Shown here piece after piece: positions 36,756 through 49,857 of a stretch of DNA of 64,000 nucleotides. Positions within the stretch are counted from its first letter, which is position 1, and each line of letters opens with the position of its first letter. The translations under genes and the position numbers were made by a program. The notes under the pieces were generated by a model that had not been told where the DNA came from, searched no databases, and worked only from the letters and a program-made list of their open reading frames with translations. Origin of the DNA: Glossina fuscipes (Eukaryota > Arthropoda > Insecta > Diptera > Glossinidae); assembly GCF_014805625.2 (NCBI RefSeq), contig NW_023998415.1:13246960-13310959 (forward strand). Reading direction: 5' to 3'.

Positions 36756-37214
36756 TATGTGTTTATTATTGTACGATATAAATATGAATGAATGCGAGGG
36801 TATAAGAATTTTCTTAGTTGTCACAACAACAATAATAACGACATTTGTTTTAACAACGTCCGCACGAAAAGATTAAGCTGAATTTCAACTAAATAGCTGG
36901 AAATGAGATGACAACAAAATGATGAAGACAACGACGTTCGTGCAAACGTTCACCACGGTAATATTATATTAAATAGGCTTAAGAATCTTCTCACTCCTCG
37001 CATTTAAACCCTTTTCTAACAGCGTGTAATGAAGAAAAATTTTCCAATATATATATATACATATATATATACATATACATATATATCTAAACATATAAAT
37101 GTATACACATCTTACGACGCCATATTCATTTGAATGTTACCAGTTTAGCACCAACTTGACATTAATGCGAAGTTGGAAAGTTGTTATTGCTAAGCGAATG
37201 CGTGTGCGTGGATA

Positions 37215-37266
37215 AGTGTGTGTGCGTGCGTGTGTGTCTGTGCGTGTGTGTGTGTGTGTGTGTGTG
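37215..37266. repeat. (GT)n microsatellite
   Basis: GT repeats with GC and TC variants, the longest GT tract in the window. Confidence 0.95.
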
Positions 37267-37634
37267 CTCTAGTCTCTCTAATCACGTGGAAAGGCGAGTA
37301 AAAGCTTTATAGATGGTGTGTTAACGCCGAAGGATAAACTACGCTCAGTTTAACAACAGCAGGATACGTATGTTTATATCTTTGTGTTCATGCGAAAGGG
37401 TTGTTGTTGTTATATTTTATAAAAATCTAACTAATGCTTATCATTAATCATTAATAATGGTGTTTTTCGCTCAGTGTTATTCATTTATTTTTTTTCATTT
37501 TTTGTTTTTCTGATCCGTAAATAAGCGACAGAAGACTTTTGCAAGTAATTCATTCATTGTTTGTTACACTCAATGAAAATAAAGGAAATAATGGTTACGC
37601 ACCAAATGCTGGCATTATTAAAAAAACTCACATC

Positions 37635-37637
<3 letters not shown>

Positions 37638-37673
<36 letters not shown>

Positions 37674-37680
37674 CACACAC
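37638..37680. repeat. (TA)n-(CA)n microsatellite
   Basis: TA tract of about 32 bp followed by GAACACACAC. Confidence 0.95.
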
Positions 37681-38538
37681 AATATAAAGTATACAAACAT
37701 ATAATTTAAATATATAAAACATGCAGACACACAGATAGAACCGGACCCAATTTAATGGCCACAAACGTCTATTCGTTCGACAAGGGTTGGTGGGATGATT
37801 GGCTGGTAAAATACCAGAGCAGGTCAGAGTTTGAGTTTTTGCAATGAAAAACAATAACTATGATCGTTGAGCTGCTGACGATGAAGCATTCAAGTATCTG
37901 TTAATGGCACTCGACAATTTACAACATGAAGTATGAAATTTGACTCGCGGCTATATGTTACCAAATTATACTTGAGTCCATATATAATTGAAATTCACTT
38001 AGATATTGAGTCCAATTGAGTTCTTGCCACTCATAACTGCATAAGAGCATAATTTGTTTGAAAGGAATTAGCACTCGTTCCGAGAGAATAATTTTAACAG
38101 TTTTGTACAAATCAAAAAAAAAAAAATTTTTTTTTTTAAATATTCCATATTTTTAACAAATTTTTCTACAATAGCTAACGTCCTGAGGGATTTTTTGTTT
38201 TGCTTTTTTTTTTTGTTTTTTTTTTTTTTTCTTAAGAATAGAATTTTAAAATAGTTATTGCTTTTAGAGAGCGTACAATTCACGCCTCGTTTTCTTCAAC
38301 TCATATTTTAAAGGTGGTGACTTTCTATGTATATTTATGTACGCATGTGTGCGTGTGAGAATATGTATTTGATGTGTTGTTCAGCTCTTCACGAGGTGCT
38401 GGACCGGAAAATTCAATTTAGCATTTTTAAGTGCGTTTCCTTTGATCGCTAAAATCGAATTTCCAGCAACGAAATACACCGATGACAGGCTTGATAGCCT
38501 AATGTATAAAACGTAACCATCACCATGGCCATCAACAA

Positions 38539-38572
<34 letters not shown>
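38539..38572. repeat. (ATC)n triplet repeat
   Basis: Eleven CAT/ATC units, uninterrupted. Confidence 0.95.
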
Positions 38573-39088
38573 TCCTTGCTATCAGTCAATTTTTATTTTC
38601 GTATTTCAAGAGAACGATTTTGTATCCATAATGTAAGCTCAGCCAAACCATAACATACCAGTCATCATCAAATACCCACAAACACACATGTGCCCCCTTT
38701 TTGTAGACAGTTGAAAGCTTATATTATTTTCCGTTTGATCCCATATAGCTTTCAGCATGGTTGTTATAATTAAGTTTTACAATTTGTCACCTTGTTGTTG
38801 TATTTATATATATATGTATGTAGGTATGCCTTGGTGTATGTGATAAAATGTGAAATCAATTTGCACACCTTTATAAAAATTAGACTTTTTCAAGCATTGT
38901 TACGGAGATAAATTATTTTTTCAGCAAAACAAAACAACGAGGAAATTAAACCCGTAATCCTGATCAAACATTTGCAGGTATTGAATGAATCTTTTTTCTA
39001 TAAGGTCGACATATTTCGCAATGATCAACGGTTAAGTTAAATTTTTACCATACATAATATTGGTTGACGTTGAAAATTTCTCTTTTTA

Positions 39089-39145
<57 letters not shown>
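39089..39145. repeat. (CT)n microsatellite
   Basis: CT tract of over 50 bp, the pyrimidine counterpart of the GA tracts elsewhere. Two overlapping plus-strand frames across it encode Ser/Leu repeats only. Confidence 0.95.
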
Positions 39146-39146
<1 letters not shown>

Positions 39147-40210
39147 TCTGTCTCCACATACGTATCTTTCGATCTATATATTAGCCACACAACTAGTCAC
39201 TGCCTTTCAAGCATTCATTCAGTTCATCGCTTCATTTCCTTCTTACTATCGAAATGTCCGATTGTCGTTTAATCTCTGAATTCCCAGTACAACTTAAGAA
39301 ATATTTTTGTCTTAATCAATCTTTCCACAATGTGTATTAATGAATGTCTTATGCGCAAACAATAGGGGATAGTAAAGAGGCCAACACAAATTATCAAAAT
39401 AGATAAATATACGGTGTATTCGTGATCTCTGAATATGAAGTTGTGAGTGGATTTAGTTTGTGCACCTTGTTCATAACGACAAACTTAACGGAAATATTTA
39501 TTATTTAGTTTGATAGAAATGTTGATCAAGTGCATCTAAACGTGATAAACGTGGCCAGCCAGACTGACACGCCGAAAATTCACAAAATACTGTCAGAGAC
39601 ACATATAGGTATTCAACATTTACTCCTATTAGGATGTAGTTGTCTTTTCTTGTAGTTTAATCAACATTTTCGACTTTTGAATCTGAATAGATCTCTCAGC
39701 AGGTAATTATTGTTGCAAAAATAGAAATTTGTCGCTCCCATTATATATAGTACATTATCTAATTTCTTATCTGTATAACCCCATTTTATATATAAAAAAA
39801 TAAGTACTCTGTGGCTTAATATAAGGAAAAAAGTGAGCAAAAATTATAGATCATGTCCCTGTAATCGAAAAGCTTATTGCAAACATTCTTGAATTTCAAA
39901 TGATTATTTTGAAAACCTTTATTTTCTCTTATCATTCGTTTAAAGTTCATGATATGCATGTAAATTTTTAACATACACACACATTCGTATATACACACAC
40001 ATATGTATGCACACATATCCATATATATGAAATTTGATCAGTATAATAAAGGAATAAACAAACTAACAAAACAAGTCTGCGTTAATAAAGTGCCAATCGG
40101 GCTGTTAAGAGCATGCGCCTGCGCGTGATTTAGTCGAATTCACGAACTTAATGAAGTTCTTTAAATCACGCAATGTGTTGCAATAACAGCATCAGAACAC
40201 AAAACTAGCA

Positions 40211-40262
40211 GCAACAACCACGACAACAACAATAACAACAACAACAACAACAACAATAACAA
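40211..40262. repeat. (AAC)n triplet repeat
   Basis: AAC/CAA units with occasional AAT and CGA variants. Confidence 0.9.
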
Positions 40263-40770
40263 TCATGGTATTAGTATTAAGTGATGGCCACTAACACTAA
40301 CACTATGAAAGCATGGTAGGCAGTCGATTTGCCAGGAAAATAAGTAATCAGAGACACTGCTCACAGCACAGCAGGTCGTAATGGTAGCTAAAGATCTCAT
40401 TAACACCACGAGAATAATTAAAAGCGACTTGACAACAAGATCTAGATGTTGCAAGAAGCCGACTGCCCCCGTAAATAAAGCGAACTTATTTGAAGAAAAC
40501 CCAAAAATAAAACAGTAGCAAAACTGCACGAATTTTTCGGTAAACGTTTTATAGATAGCATACCAATGACATAAGCTGAGGTGGCGCTTTGTTAGTTTGT
40601 CTGTCTGATTGCTTGTTTGTCTGGGCCTTCGATTGTCGGTCTATCTTTAGTTAAGTAATGAAAAAAAAAAAAAAACTCTAAGATTAAATGTTATAGAGCA
40701 GCGTTAAAAAATTAGTTACAATGCAATCTTTAAGTGAGTGGAATACTTTAGTAGTTAGGTTTGTTTGTAC

Positions 40771-40804
40771 ATTCGATTATTCGATTATACGATTATTCGA
40801 TTAC
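40771..40804. repeat. Short minisatellite, ATTCGATT unit
   Basis: Four imperfect copies of an 8-9 bp unit (ATTCGATT, with an ATACGATT variant) in tandem. Confidence 0.85.
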
Positions 40805-42390
40805 TAAACAAAAATCACAAAAACAATTTTCAATTAAGTTAACAGTGAACCCATTACTATTAGGCCATAAAAAAGCTAACATAAAAAAGAAATCTCGGTC
40901 AAACAGTGGGTAGATGATATTATATGTGCAACAATCGTCAACAGCAATAAATGGCAATATCTTGAGAACTCTTGCTCTGTCTTGCTTTGTTGTTATGGTA
41001 AAATTTACCTTTGTTTCGTTTAACTGTTTTGTTGCTAAAATTTTTGTTGCTGTTATTATTTTTGTGATTTTGATGGCATAAAAAAGACCTTTTGTCTTAA
41101 CTTTAGGTCACTTTTTTTTATTATTTTTGTACAGAATCGTTAGTTAGGTTCGTTGGTTTGTTCGTTTAATTGTTGTTGTTTATTTTGACGCATTGATTGA
41201 TGGATCGTCACCGAGAGTCACCATAAATATGTCGATGTCGTCTGCATCATTCGACTGATACTGTTGCTACTACTGTCGCTGATTTCATTTTACGTTCGCT
41301 GAAAATGCAAGGGACACAGAATATTACGCTGCGTGTGAGTGCGCGCGTATGTTCTATGCGATCACTTTAATATTTATCGCTGATGTTTGTCTGAGATTTT
41401 CTTCTTCTTTTTTTTTTTTTTTTGTTCCCGTACAATTCTGTTGAATTTCGCGCTCATTTCTTGAACTTGATTCATAAACAAGTTTTCGGGTACAAAGCGG
41501 GCAAAACGAAACAACAATAACAATAACAACAACGTAAATTCTCTACCCAGAAAACTTTTCAATATTTAGTTGGCCGTATTCATCGGAAGGGTAGCGGAGA
41601 AAAAGGAACAACGGTAAGAAAAAAAAAGCACTTAATTACCTTGACTGTGGTAGGCCTATGTCTGTAACACAGTTTATCGGTAACTAAATGATGCATGTAC
41701 CGCTGCAGCCGTCAAGTCGCTGTATACTTGTTTGTAGTGAATCTATTTTTTATTTATTTATTTATTTTTTTTTTTTTAATTTATTTCATTTGATTTCCAT
41801 AAATGCAAAAAAAGTGGCTTTCGTTCTTAAATAATTAATTAAAAAAATTTCTTTCTTTTGATTGTTGATTTTAGTCCTAAGGGTGATGATGTTCTTGTAG
41901 GGAGAACATGTGTATATACAAGTGTAATCCGTTACAAAATTCCTGGATGTTGTTCTCATCAGTTGATTCCAGAATGAAAGCTTTAAACATTTTTCCTTTC
42001 ATTCATCTTCTAAAGCTGATAGCAGTAGCAAATGGGAACGCACTACAGTAGAAGTTTTGTCAATCAATACTCGACATAACATATCCTGCATATTAAGTAG
42101 TTAAGGAACAATATCGACAGCAATACCAACACTAAAAATAGCAACGAGCGTACACTTAAATTTTTACATGTATGTAAATATAGGTTGTGGTGTAAGAAAC
42201 TGTGTACGCGCGCACACATTCCTTTGTAGCGAAAGTTTACTTACTTCCAGAAATCGATATGTAACGTGACAGCATCCCTTCAGTAGTTCAGCTACTCGCC
42301 AAGACGAAAAATAGAGAGGAAATAAAATATGCAAACACATGGCCGTTTTGTTTACATGAACCTCCATATAAAAGCACATACCCGAACATG

Positions 42391-42428
42391 CTATATATAT
42401 ATATATATATATATATATGCTATATATT
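42391..42428. repeat. (TA)n microsatellite
   Basis: TA tract with one GC interruption at 42419-42420. Confidence 0.95.
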
Positions 42429-44205
42429 TGTAAATGTTTTTCCTTTTTGACATTTCATGACATCATATACTGTACCGATAGAAATAAAGTGGAACAACAC
42501 TATAGAAAAATGTTGTTCACTCTTTGCATTCATGTTTTCTCCTTATGTTTTTTATTTTTATTTATTTATTTTTATTTTTGTTTGCTATTTGGTATTTTCT
42601 GTTTTCTTTTTTCTTTGTTCTTAATGTTTTCAACAATTTAAATAGTTAATATTATTTTGGAATTTTGTAAACTTGCACAAAAATTCCAAAGATTTCTATA
42701 AGAGACTATGGTATGTATGTAGCCAGTTAAGATTGTTTGTTTTTTCCATTGCTATTGTTGGCCGGTCTTGACAATGTAACCTTAACAAGATTGAACTCTT
42801 AAAGATAGATACAAGTGTTTATACCGGTATTCTTATAAATCTGATTTAGTTAATACTATTAGAAATCGTCTATTAAAAGACTTTCAATTGCCACAACTAT
42901 TATCTGAGATCATCTTCACTAAGCTGTTTACAATAAAGTTAATGTTATCGGCTGGCGTAACCTTTTGTTATTTATACCGGACCATAGAAATTTTGTAAAA
43001 ATGTTAGTAAAAGTTTGATACAAAAAGTATGTAATCAACTTACTCGTATTTATGTTGCAAGCGGGGCATTTGGGAGATGTGTGAAATCATCATTTATAGC
43101 CACTTCAAAGTGGATTTACTTAAATGATAATCTTTCGTCTTACATCGGCTTATTGTCATCATGGTTGGGCTAACAACAACTACCGGGAGGTCGTTCGTCA
43201 TTCATTCCATTGCTTCGCTTATATCATTTACTATTGATTTCGGCATTTTCTTATATTAAAATAACACACAATTATGTATAAGTATCCGCACACGTATGAG
43301 CCACAACCAAGCACACGAGTAGGTAAGTCCATAGATGATGCTAGCGATAATTTTATGATGATTTTGTATTCTGAACAAAAAAAAAAAAAACAACAACTTA
43401 AATATAAAAATATTCAGAGTATTAAAGGAAAACCATTGTATATGGTATACTTACAATTGCTGCTACTTATTGGCATCTTCTGTTATTGAAGTGAATTGAA
43501 ATCTTATAAAAACTGATGATTCAACAGTTTTATGGTTATTTCTTGAAGAGGGCCAGTGGTTAACATGCAATATTCATTTGAAGCAGATTGAACGGTTAGT
43601 TAAACAAAAAAAAAAAAAAAAATGAAAATAAGAAAAGAAGAAAATAAAAAATATAAATAAATAAATTTTGGAGAGTTGCTTTCAAAGCAAAGGTATTTTA
43701 TTGAGCATTCAGTAGCGTATCTCTTTTTAATAGCTATGTGAAAAGGAAAATCATAAGCCCGGTGGAAAAATGTGCAACAATATTATCATTCTCGAATCAC
43801 AATAACATAACACATTCACTATTGTAACAACTATGAATGATTTCGTTCCGTCCGCTTACTATATTTTTGGAATCAACCAAGTTATGAAACTCATATTAAG
43901 AAAGCTGAAGCTTTCATCTTCGTACATATCGTAATCATTTGAAGTAAAGTTGAGGTAAAGACAATAATAAATAGTCATGAGCCTGACACTTGTACGAAGA
44001 ACTGGCGCTTTGTCAAATAGGAAAACGATTCTCGATAAGCACACACGAGCGTTTAGCCCTTCGCTAAAAGAGATTATCGAAAAAGTATTAAACAAATCTT
44101 TCATGTCCTCGTTGATTATACTGACTATTGCTAGTCGCAAATGCTGACTGTGTTTTCAGTTTCAGTAACACTTTTAGACTTTGAATTTTTTACTTGTATG
44201 TACAT

Positions 44206-45165
44206 TTATTGTATTTTTCGGATTATTATAAGACGCAATATAAAAAAAAATATATATATTTTAATGTCACTTACGGATGGAAATTTTTACTTTTTGTTAA
44301 CATAACTCGCACTAGCAATATTCAGCCCATCTTCACTCTAAGTACTAGACTAGGCTTGTCTCTCTTATTGTCACCGTTCGTATTGCTTTCATCTCGAGAC
44401 TATTGTTGTCATTCCTTTCAAAAATTTGCGGCATCTTCAGTACCATCTATAGCGTCACTTATTCTTAGCGTCACTTTATAATTGTCTCTGTCAAACTCTG
44501 GAAATTGTTGTTCGTTTCATACAATGGCTTTCCCATGCATTTATTTCACACTATTTGCATAAAATATTTAAATGATTTACTGCTATAGACATCATCTAAG
44601 GGTTTTAATTGACTTGTGAGTCTTCCGGAAATGACCGCCATTTCTATATTCATTCTTTTTAGAAGGGGCTGTACGCGCTCTGAATTGATTCCACATTAAT
44701 ATTGAAAGTTTTTTAGAGCAATGCACCTCGACTTCATCCATAGTCGCATTAATTTGATTAATCTCGAAATTGTATTTCCTTCTCGCTGCTATTATAAATC
44801 TATGGAATTCTACACGTTCGCATTCAGCCGGCTTTGTTTTGAGCTTGTGTGGTTTTTCTACGCATACATAACCCATGTGTTTTCATAAATCTAGACCACC
44901 AAGACGGTGATCTGGTAAAATATAAAATTTCATTAGCAGTTGCCGAGATATTTCCATGCTTCGATTGTTTGTTGTTGATCGTTGTTATTCACTTCTAATT
45001 CTGGCCATTTTCTAAATTCGAATGGAATGTTTTCTTGCCTTTACCTAAAGTAGTTTTAATTTTTCCTCTTGTTTTCTTCGTTCGCGTACCATTTTCCCTG
45101 ATGGTGGTGGACCAAAGTGCCTTCTTTGTTTTGCATAACTTGATCACATTTAGTTTATACCTCAC
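44206..45165 (-). mobile_element. pogo/Tigger-like transposon relic with one terminal repeat
   Basis: Reading the minus strand from 45165, YKLNVIKLCKTKKALWS, TRTKKTRGKIK and LGKGKKTFHSNLENGQ fit the N-terminal helix-turn-helix of pogo-superfamily (CENP-B-related) transposases. SPSWWSRFMKTHGLCMRRKT (about 44861-44924) matches the CENP-B-type second DNA-binding domain (SRGWLxRFMKRHGLSLRRKT-like). KYNFEINQINATMDEVEV (about 44725-44785) is the start of the DDE domain, with an MDE triplet where the first catalytic Asp belongs. The rest of the domain is lost. At 44212-44239, TATTTTTCGGATTATTATAA followed by GACGCAAT closely resembles the terminal repeat of pogo/Tigger-like elements. The partner repeat near 45.2 kb was not found. 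Stops and frameshifts make it inactive. Confidence 0.75.
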
Positions 45166-46440
45166 GTTAGATGAAATTGTTTTTTGTTTTAGACTTATTT
45201 TTTGTAAATTTTGATATAAAAATTGTAATGATTTATAAAATTAATTTAAGTTCGTACAAAACGGTACACGATTACAGACTAAGCCTAACACTAGCTATCG
45301 ACAATCATGAATCAAAAGTAGGTAGGTAAATCGGTGATTCCCCCATTTGTCTTGAGATAACCTGGGTCAGGCGTGCCTTCAGTGCCGTACCTCAAATTTA
45401 GAGATGATTTATTAAAACAATATTTTAAGATTACCTACAGACCATAAGGCACACTCAAAATTCAAGTTCGAAATTTACGGTATTTAGATCGAAAAGCTAT
45501 CTGGACTACCCAGCTGACCCAGCACCTCTTGAGGTCATCGGAACTGCATGAATATCATCGGCAATGAGTTTGAAATAAAGTTACGCTTTTAACGACCTAT
45601 AATGATGGTGGGATCGCCATCGTGAACGCTCGGAGATATTAGTGCTAAGTTCTTTCTACAATGCGGCCAATTATTCATTATTAAAATATTAGGTGTACAA
45701 GAGTTACCTAAAGCTGAGATTGTTTTTTCTCATCCAACTGATGATATCTGTAAAACGTTTAAGTATATATGGTTAATCCGGAATCCAAGTGTTATTTATC
45801 TCTTGATCGATAACATAAATGTATGCAGATCACACTTTCTTAATAGAAGCGAATAACCTTTCAAGGCCATGAATAAAATTAGTTTCGTGTAGAGAATTCA
45901 TTTTTATGATTTCTTACTAAAGTGGAATCGTTCGTTGGTTTTTTTTTTTTGATAAGATTTCGATGATTTTTGTTGCAAAACTAATATAAGAACTGTACGA
46001 TGATCGAGAAAATGTCTTCTCATCAAATATTATCATCCTTTCCATAACAACTGAATTGTACACACATGCCCATACGCATAATAATTGCAAACCAGTAAAG
46101 GTATTGATGAAGCTTTAGAAAATGTTGTCACATAATTATCATGCTGTAGGGCAGAGAAAACGTTTTTTCTCCCTCTCTTCTTGTTTTCTCTATCGGGCAT
46201 CAGGCCAGTAACAAGTGACCAAGTACAACAGATTTTATGCCAGAGATAGTGAGCAGCAAAGAATATAATAAAAAATACAACACAAGGATGTCATAACATA
46301 TATATATATATAGAGATATAGTTGGATGTGTGGTGTACACATAAGTAAACAAATATTTGTAAAATTAAAGATGTATAGATTAAGGAATAAAATACCATGT
46401 GTTAAATGTCAATGTTGGCTTGGTTGAAAGCATTTTGGTT

Positions 46441-46460
46441 GTTTTTTTTTTTTTTTTTTT
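46441..46460. repeat. poly(T) tract
   Basis: 20 T residues in AT-rich DNA. Confidence 0.9.
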
Positions 46461-46781
46461 ATTAAAAGGGAAATTTGTAGCTTCCGTTACTAGTTAATGA
46501 TATCAAATTATTTGTTAATTTCATAAATAAAATCAATAATGCAAGGAAAGGAGCGCACATATTACAAAAGGGAAATCCCTAATAATTAAAATAACAAATC
46601 TTAACAAGTTTGTTTGATAAATGGTAACGATCGCATCTTCACAAGCCATCAAACAATCAACCACCAGCTGGATGCGCGACCAATAAGAAGAAGAATGAAT
46701 TAATAACAAATACGCATTATTTGTGTTTTAGAGTTTTAGCTAAATGATTTGCATACACCGAATGTGTGGAATAGTAACAAC

Positions 46782-46804
46782 CCACACACACACACACACA
46801 CACA
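46782..46804. repeat. (CA)n microsatellite
   Basis: Eleven CA units. Confidence 0.95.
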
Positions 46805-47379
46805 GACGCACATGCACACAATCACTCTTATCCCAATTTTACTAAAGTACGTAAATATGCATCGATGACGTCTCTTTTCATTTCTTGTATCTCGTATAAA
46901 AAAGATAAAAAGAATAAAAAAAAAAAAATTCTTTAAATAAATAACAAACAAATAATTGATTTGAATGCATTTGCGGAATTGCTAACTAAATACTTGATTT
47001 ATTTAGTCGGTATTTAGTCTATCAATTGTTTTCAATATTTATTTAATTAACCAGTCAATCGAGTATGCATTGACGCTTTCTCGTCATATGTGCGTGTGTT
47101 TCAAGACATTTTGTTTTTTTTTTTTTATATTGATTCTTTTATTTTTGGAGCCTTTAAGCATCCGTTGCTTTTCAAGTCATTCAGATGCTGCGCAAAGCAA
47201 CTCTACGTCGCTCCGATATATTAACATTTAACATTCTTTGCTCACATTGATTGATTGAACAGAATTCCTCTGGATGCCATGTAATATGCCTTAATTGACT
47301 TGGGATCATCTCTAATTTTGCGGTCATTAAGCCACCTGCCATTTCGAAATCTTCTTCACTTCTGCACATAGAGTGAGAG

Positions 47380-47382
<3 letters not shown>

Positions 47383-47430
<48 letters not shown>

Positions 47431-47484
47431 GAGAGACTGAAAAATGAAAGCGAAAAAGAGAAAGAGCAAGATAAAGACGAAGAA

Positions 47485-47539
<55 letters not shown>

Positions 47540-47548
47540 AAAAAAAAG
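47383..47548. repeat. (GA)n purine-rich array
   Basis: Two long nearly all-purine tracts (47383-47435 and 47487-47548) are joined by an AAAG-rich linker. This is the largest simple-repeat block in the window and lacks any protein-like frame. Confidence 0.95.
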
Positions 47549-49303
47549 GTTTAATACAATAATTTTAACTAAAAGTTTCTTGGCGTTGGCAGCATTTCAA
47601 AATTCTCCCGATTGGCAGTTTTGTCATTTGTGGTCACTGTCTTAATGTCGCCACGGTGTACGTGGCTATTCGCAGTATGCCACATAAAATAATTAATGAA
47701 TGTTCAGTTGCATGCCTGGCGTTCATTGCGTGGAGTTGTGTGGAACGCAGTTTACACGCGCAACATCACATTTGAGACGCGCTTAAAGTGTCGCACAATT
47801 GTAGCTAATGCCACAATCGCGTATACACGCACACCAAACTTAATGAAGAGTTTTTCCAGTAATATCTATAGAGACACATGTAGTGGTTATTTAAAAACTG
47901 CTGCTCGCTGCCTATAGCTTGATACAGTTCATCTCTTCATTTTCATGTTGAGTGCTCCAAGAACATGACAAAACCAGACTACTGCACGTTGCGGATGTTT
48001 AACATGGGATACATTCATACAACGGTTGAGTGACGAGCTGACCAAGTTGACTGCTCCATTTGAATTTGTTCACGCATGCATAAGATATACAAATAAAAGC
48101 TGAGTTTCAATCACAGCTTAAGAAACCTAACCGTATGGGTGACTGCTTAATTGTGTTGCAAAAATTATTATTATTTTTTTTTTTTTAAGCCAATAAAGCT
48201 CATTCAATGAAATTGATTTAGAATAATAGTCGTCACACTTGCATTGATTAGATGGAACGCTCGAAAGACAATGATAGTGAATTAGATTTCTGCAATAATA
48301 CGAATATTTCTTCCTTTCGTCTATTCTTTCATATATAATTTTATCGCCCATCTCATCACCCTTGGCGCGGTGAATTAGTTCTAAATTCCATTAAAATGTT
48401 GATGATGAAAAGATGCAAAGCCCCATACATATGATGTTCATATCAGCATATGTTGCATATTTGGCGTCAGTATTAAGTGAAGCTGATGGATGTTTCGTTA
48501 TTTTCATGCGAATGGTTACCGAACGCAGAAGGATGTTGTGGTATCCTTCTGTCTGAACCCAATGAAAAAGTATGTCTTGATGATCGTAAGGAGGAAAAAT
48601 GAAAAAAGAAAAAAAAAAAAAAAGGAAAGAAAGACAGACACACAAGGTAGCACACAAGTGACACAGCTAGCAGACAATATACGACTGTTTCTGGCTGCCT
48701 GTTGAGTTAACTACTTGCTTCGATGGTTGACCGGTTGGTTGCTGCTGTAAGAGAATCATAGTATTATGCGAATAAAAACCACTAAATTATTTTGAAACTT
48801 ACATTGGCATTCGATGAATGACAGAAGCACGAATCGTGCAGGTATTTTGCGTGTCGTATGGACGTTGTGCGCTAACAATATTCTCGTACAATAAAACCAA
48901 CACTGAAGTAGTAACAGCAGCCAGTCAGGAAAAAGGCGAAGCAGAACCAGAAACATTAATAGCAAGTCAATAATGAAAGTACGGTAGATACGGTGTGACA
49001 TCAAGATGAAAAATAACTCAAAACAATGACAGGAGAAACGGACGGACACAAAATAGATAGACAAACGGAGAGACAAACTGGTCGCGTATTGTTGTTGTCC
49101 ACCATCGTACACAGCATACAGCAGCCATAGTATGCAGACAACACATTGCAGAGACAAATACGCATCTTTGGCATTTTATGCCTAATAGGGAAAACGGCTT
49201 GGAGCAAAATATATAAACAAACATACACAACACAATATACATATATCGTACGCATCGATGATTATATGCGTGCATATATATGTAACTGAGTGTATAAGTG
49301 GTC

Positions 49304-49396
49304 ATATGGATGGATGGATGGATGGATGGATGGATGGGTGGACAGATGCATAGATGGATGGACGCATGGACGGACAAATGAGTTGTCGGATGGATG
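49304..49396. repeat. (GGAT/GGAC)n tetranucleotide array
   Basis: GATG units, pure at first, then degenerating into GGAC, AGAT and GCAT variants. A (TA)n tract begins 32 bp later. Confidence 0.9.
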
Positions 49397-49425
49397 CATA
49401 GACTGCATTGTAGTATGCTTATACA

Positions 49426-49427
<2 letters not shown>

Positions 49428-49471
<44 letters not shown>
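49428..49471. repeat. (TA)n microsatellite
   Basis: Pure AT tract of 44 bp. Confidence 0.95.
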
Positions 49472-49473
<2 letters not shown>

Positions 49474-49809
49474 TACATAAGTATGCATGTGCGATTTTAT
49501 GTCTTTTTGGTAATTTTGCATGCATTGTATGCGAAGTATATGATTTCTTGTCTTCCAGTCTAAATCTGAGGAAAATTTGGTCAAATGTTCCCATACGAAA
49601 TGAAAACAATCAGTAAATCAAAATTATGGTAGCGAAGCCGAAATATCATGACATGACATAACAAAAAACACAATTCTTGCAAAATGAAATCCTCCGTCTT
49701 ATCTTCGCCCTTACGTTACTTTCTCTGCATTTATGCTGAACGTATTTGGAAACTAACATTACTAAAAGTGCTCTGTCTTACATGATTGCAACAGGATGAA
49801 AAGCAACAA

Positions 49810-49813
<4 letters not shown>

Positions 49814-49854
<41 letters not shown>
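49814..49854. repeat. (TA)n microsatellite
   Basis: Pure TA tract followed by GTGCACATGCACAC, with shorter TA runs to 49905. Confidence 0.95.

Positions 49855-49857
<3 letters not shown>

Larger units (their letters stand above)
31341..44205. other. Long microsatellite-rich stretch
   Basis: Nearly 13 kb without a supported gene or identified element. It is AT-rich with many simple repeats (listed separately). The frames seen are short or cross CT/GA and TA tracts, for example 33322-33548 and 39060-39279. A 93-codon minus-strand frame at 43859-44140 has normal composition but no recognisable motif. Confidence 0.6.

Noticed and set aside
45445..45670. NIIGNE at 45545-45575 suggested a LINE RNase H domain.
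   Set aside because: Catalytic residues before it and the usual Cys/Trp motifs after it could not be found in any frame.
48756..49609. Overlapping minus-strand frames of 133, 84, 188 and 115 codons.
   Set aside because: They run through (TA)n and (GGAT)n arrays, giving Ile/Tyr and His/Pro/Ser repeats; no domain and no conserved-looking segment.
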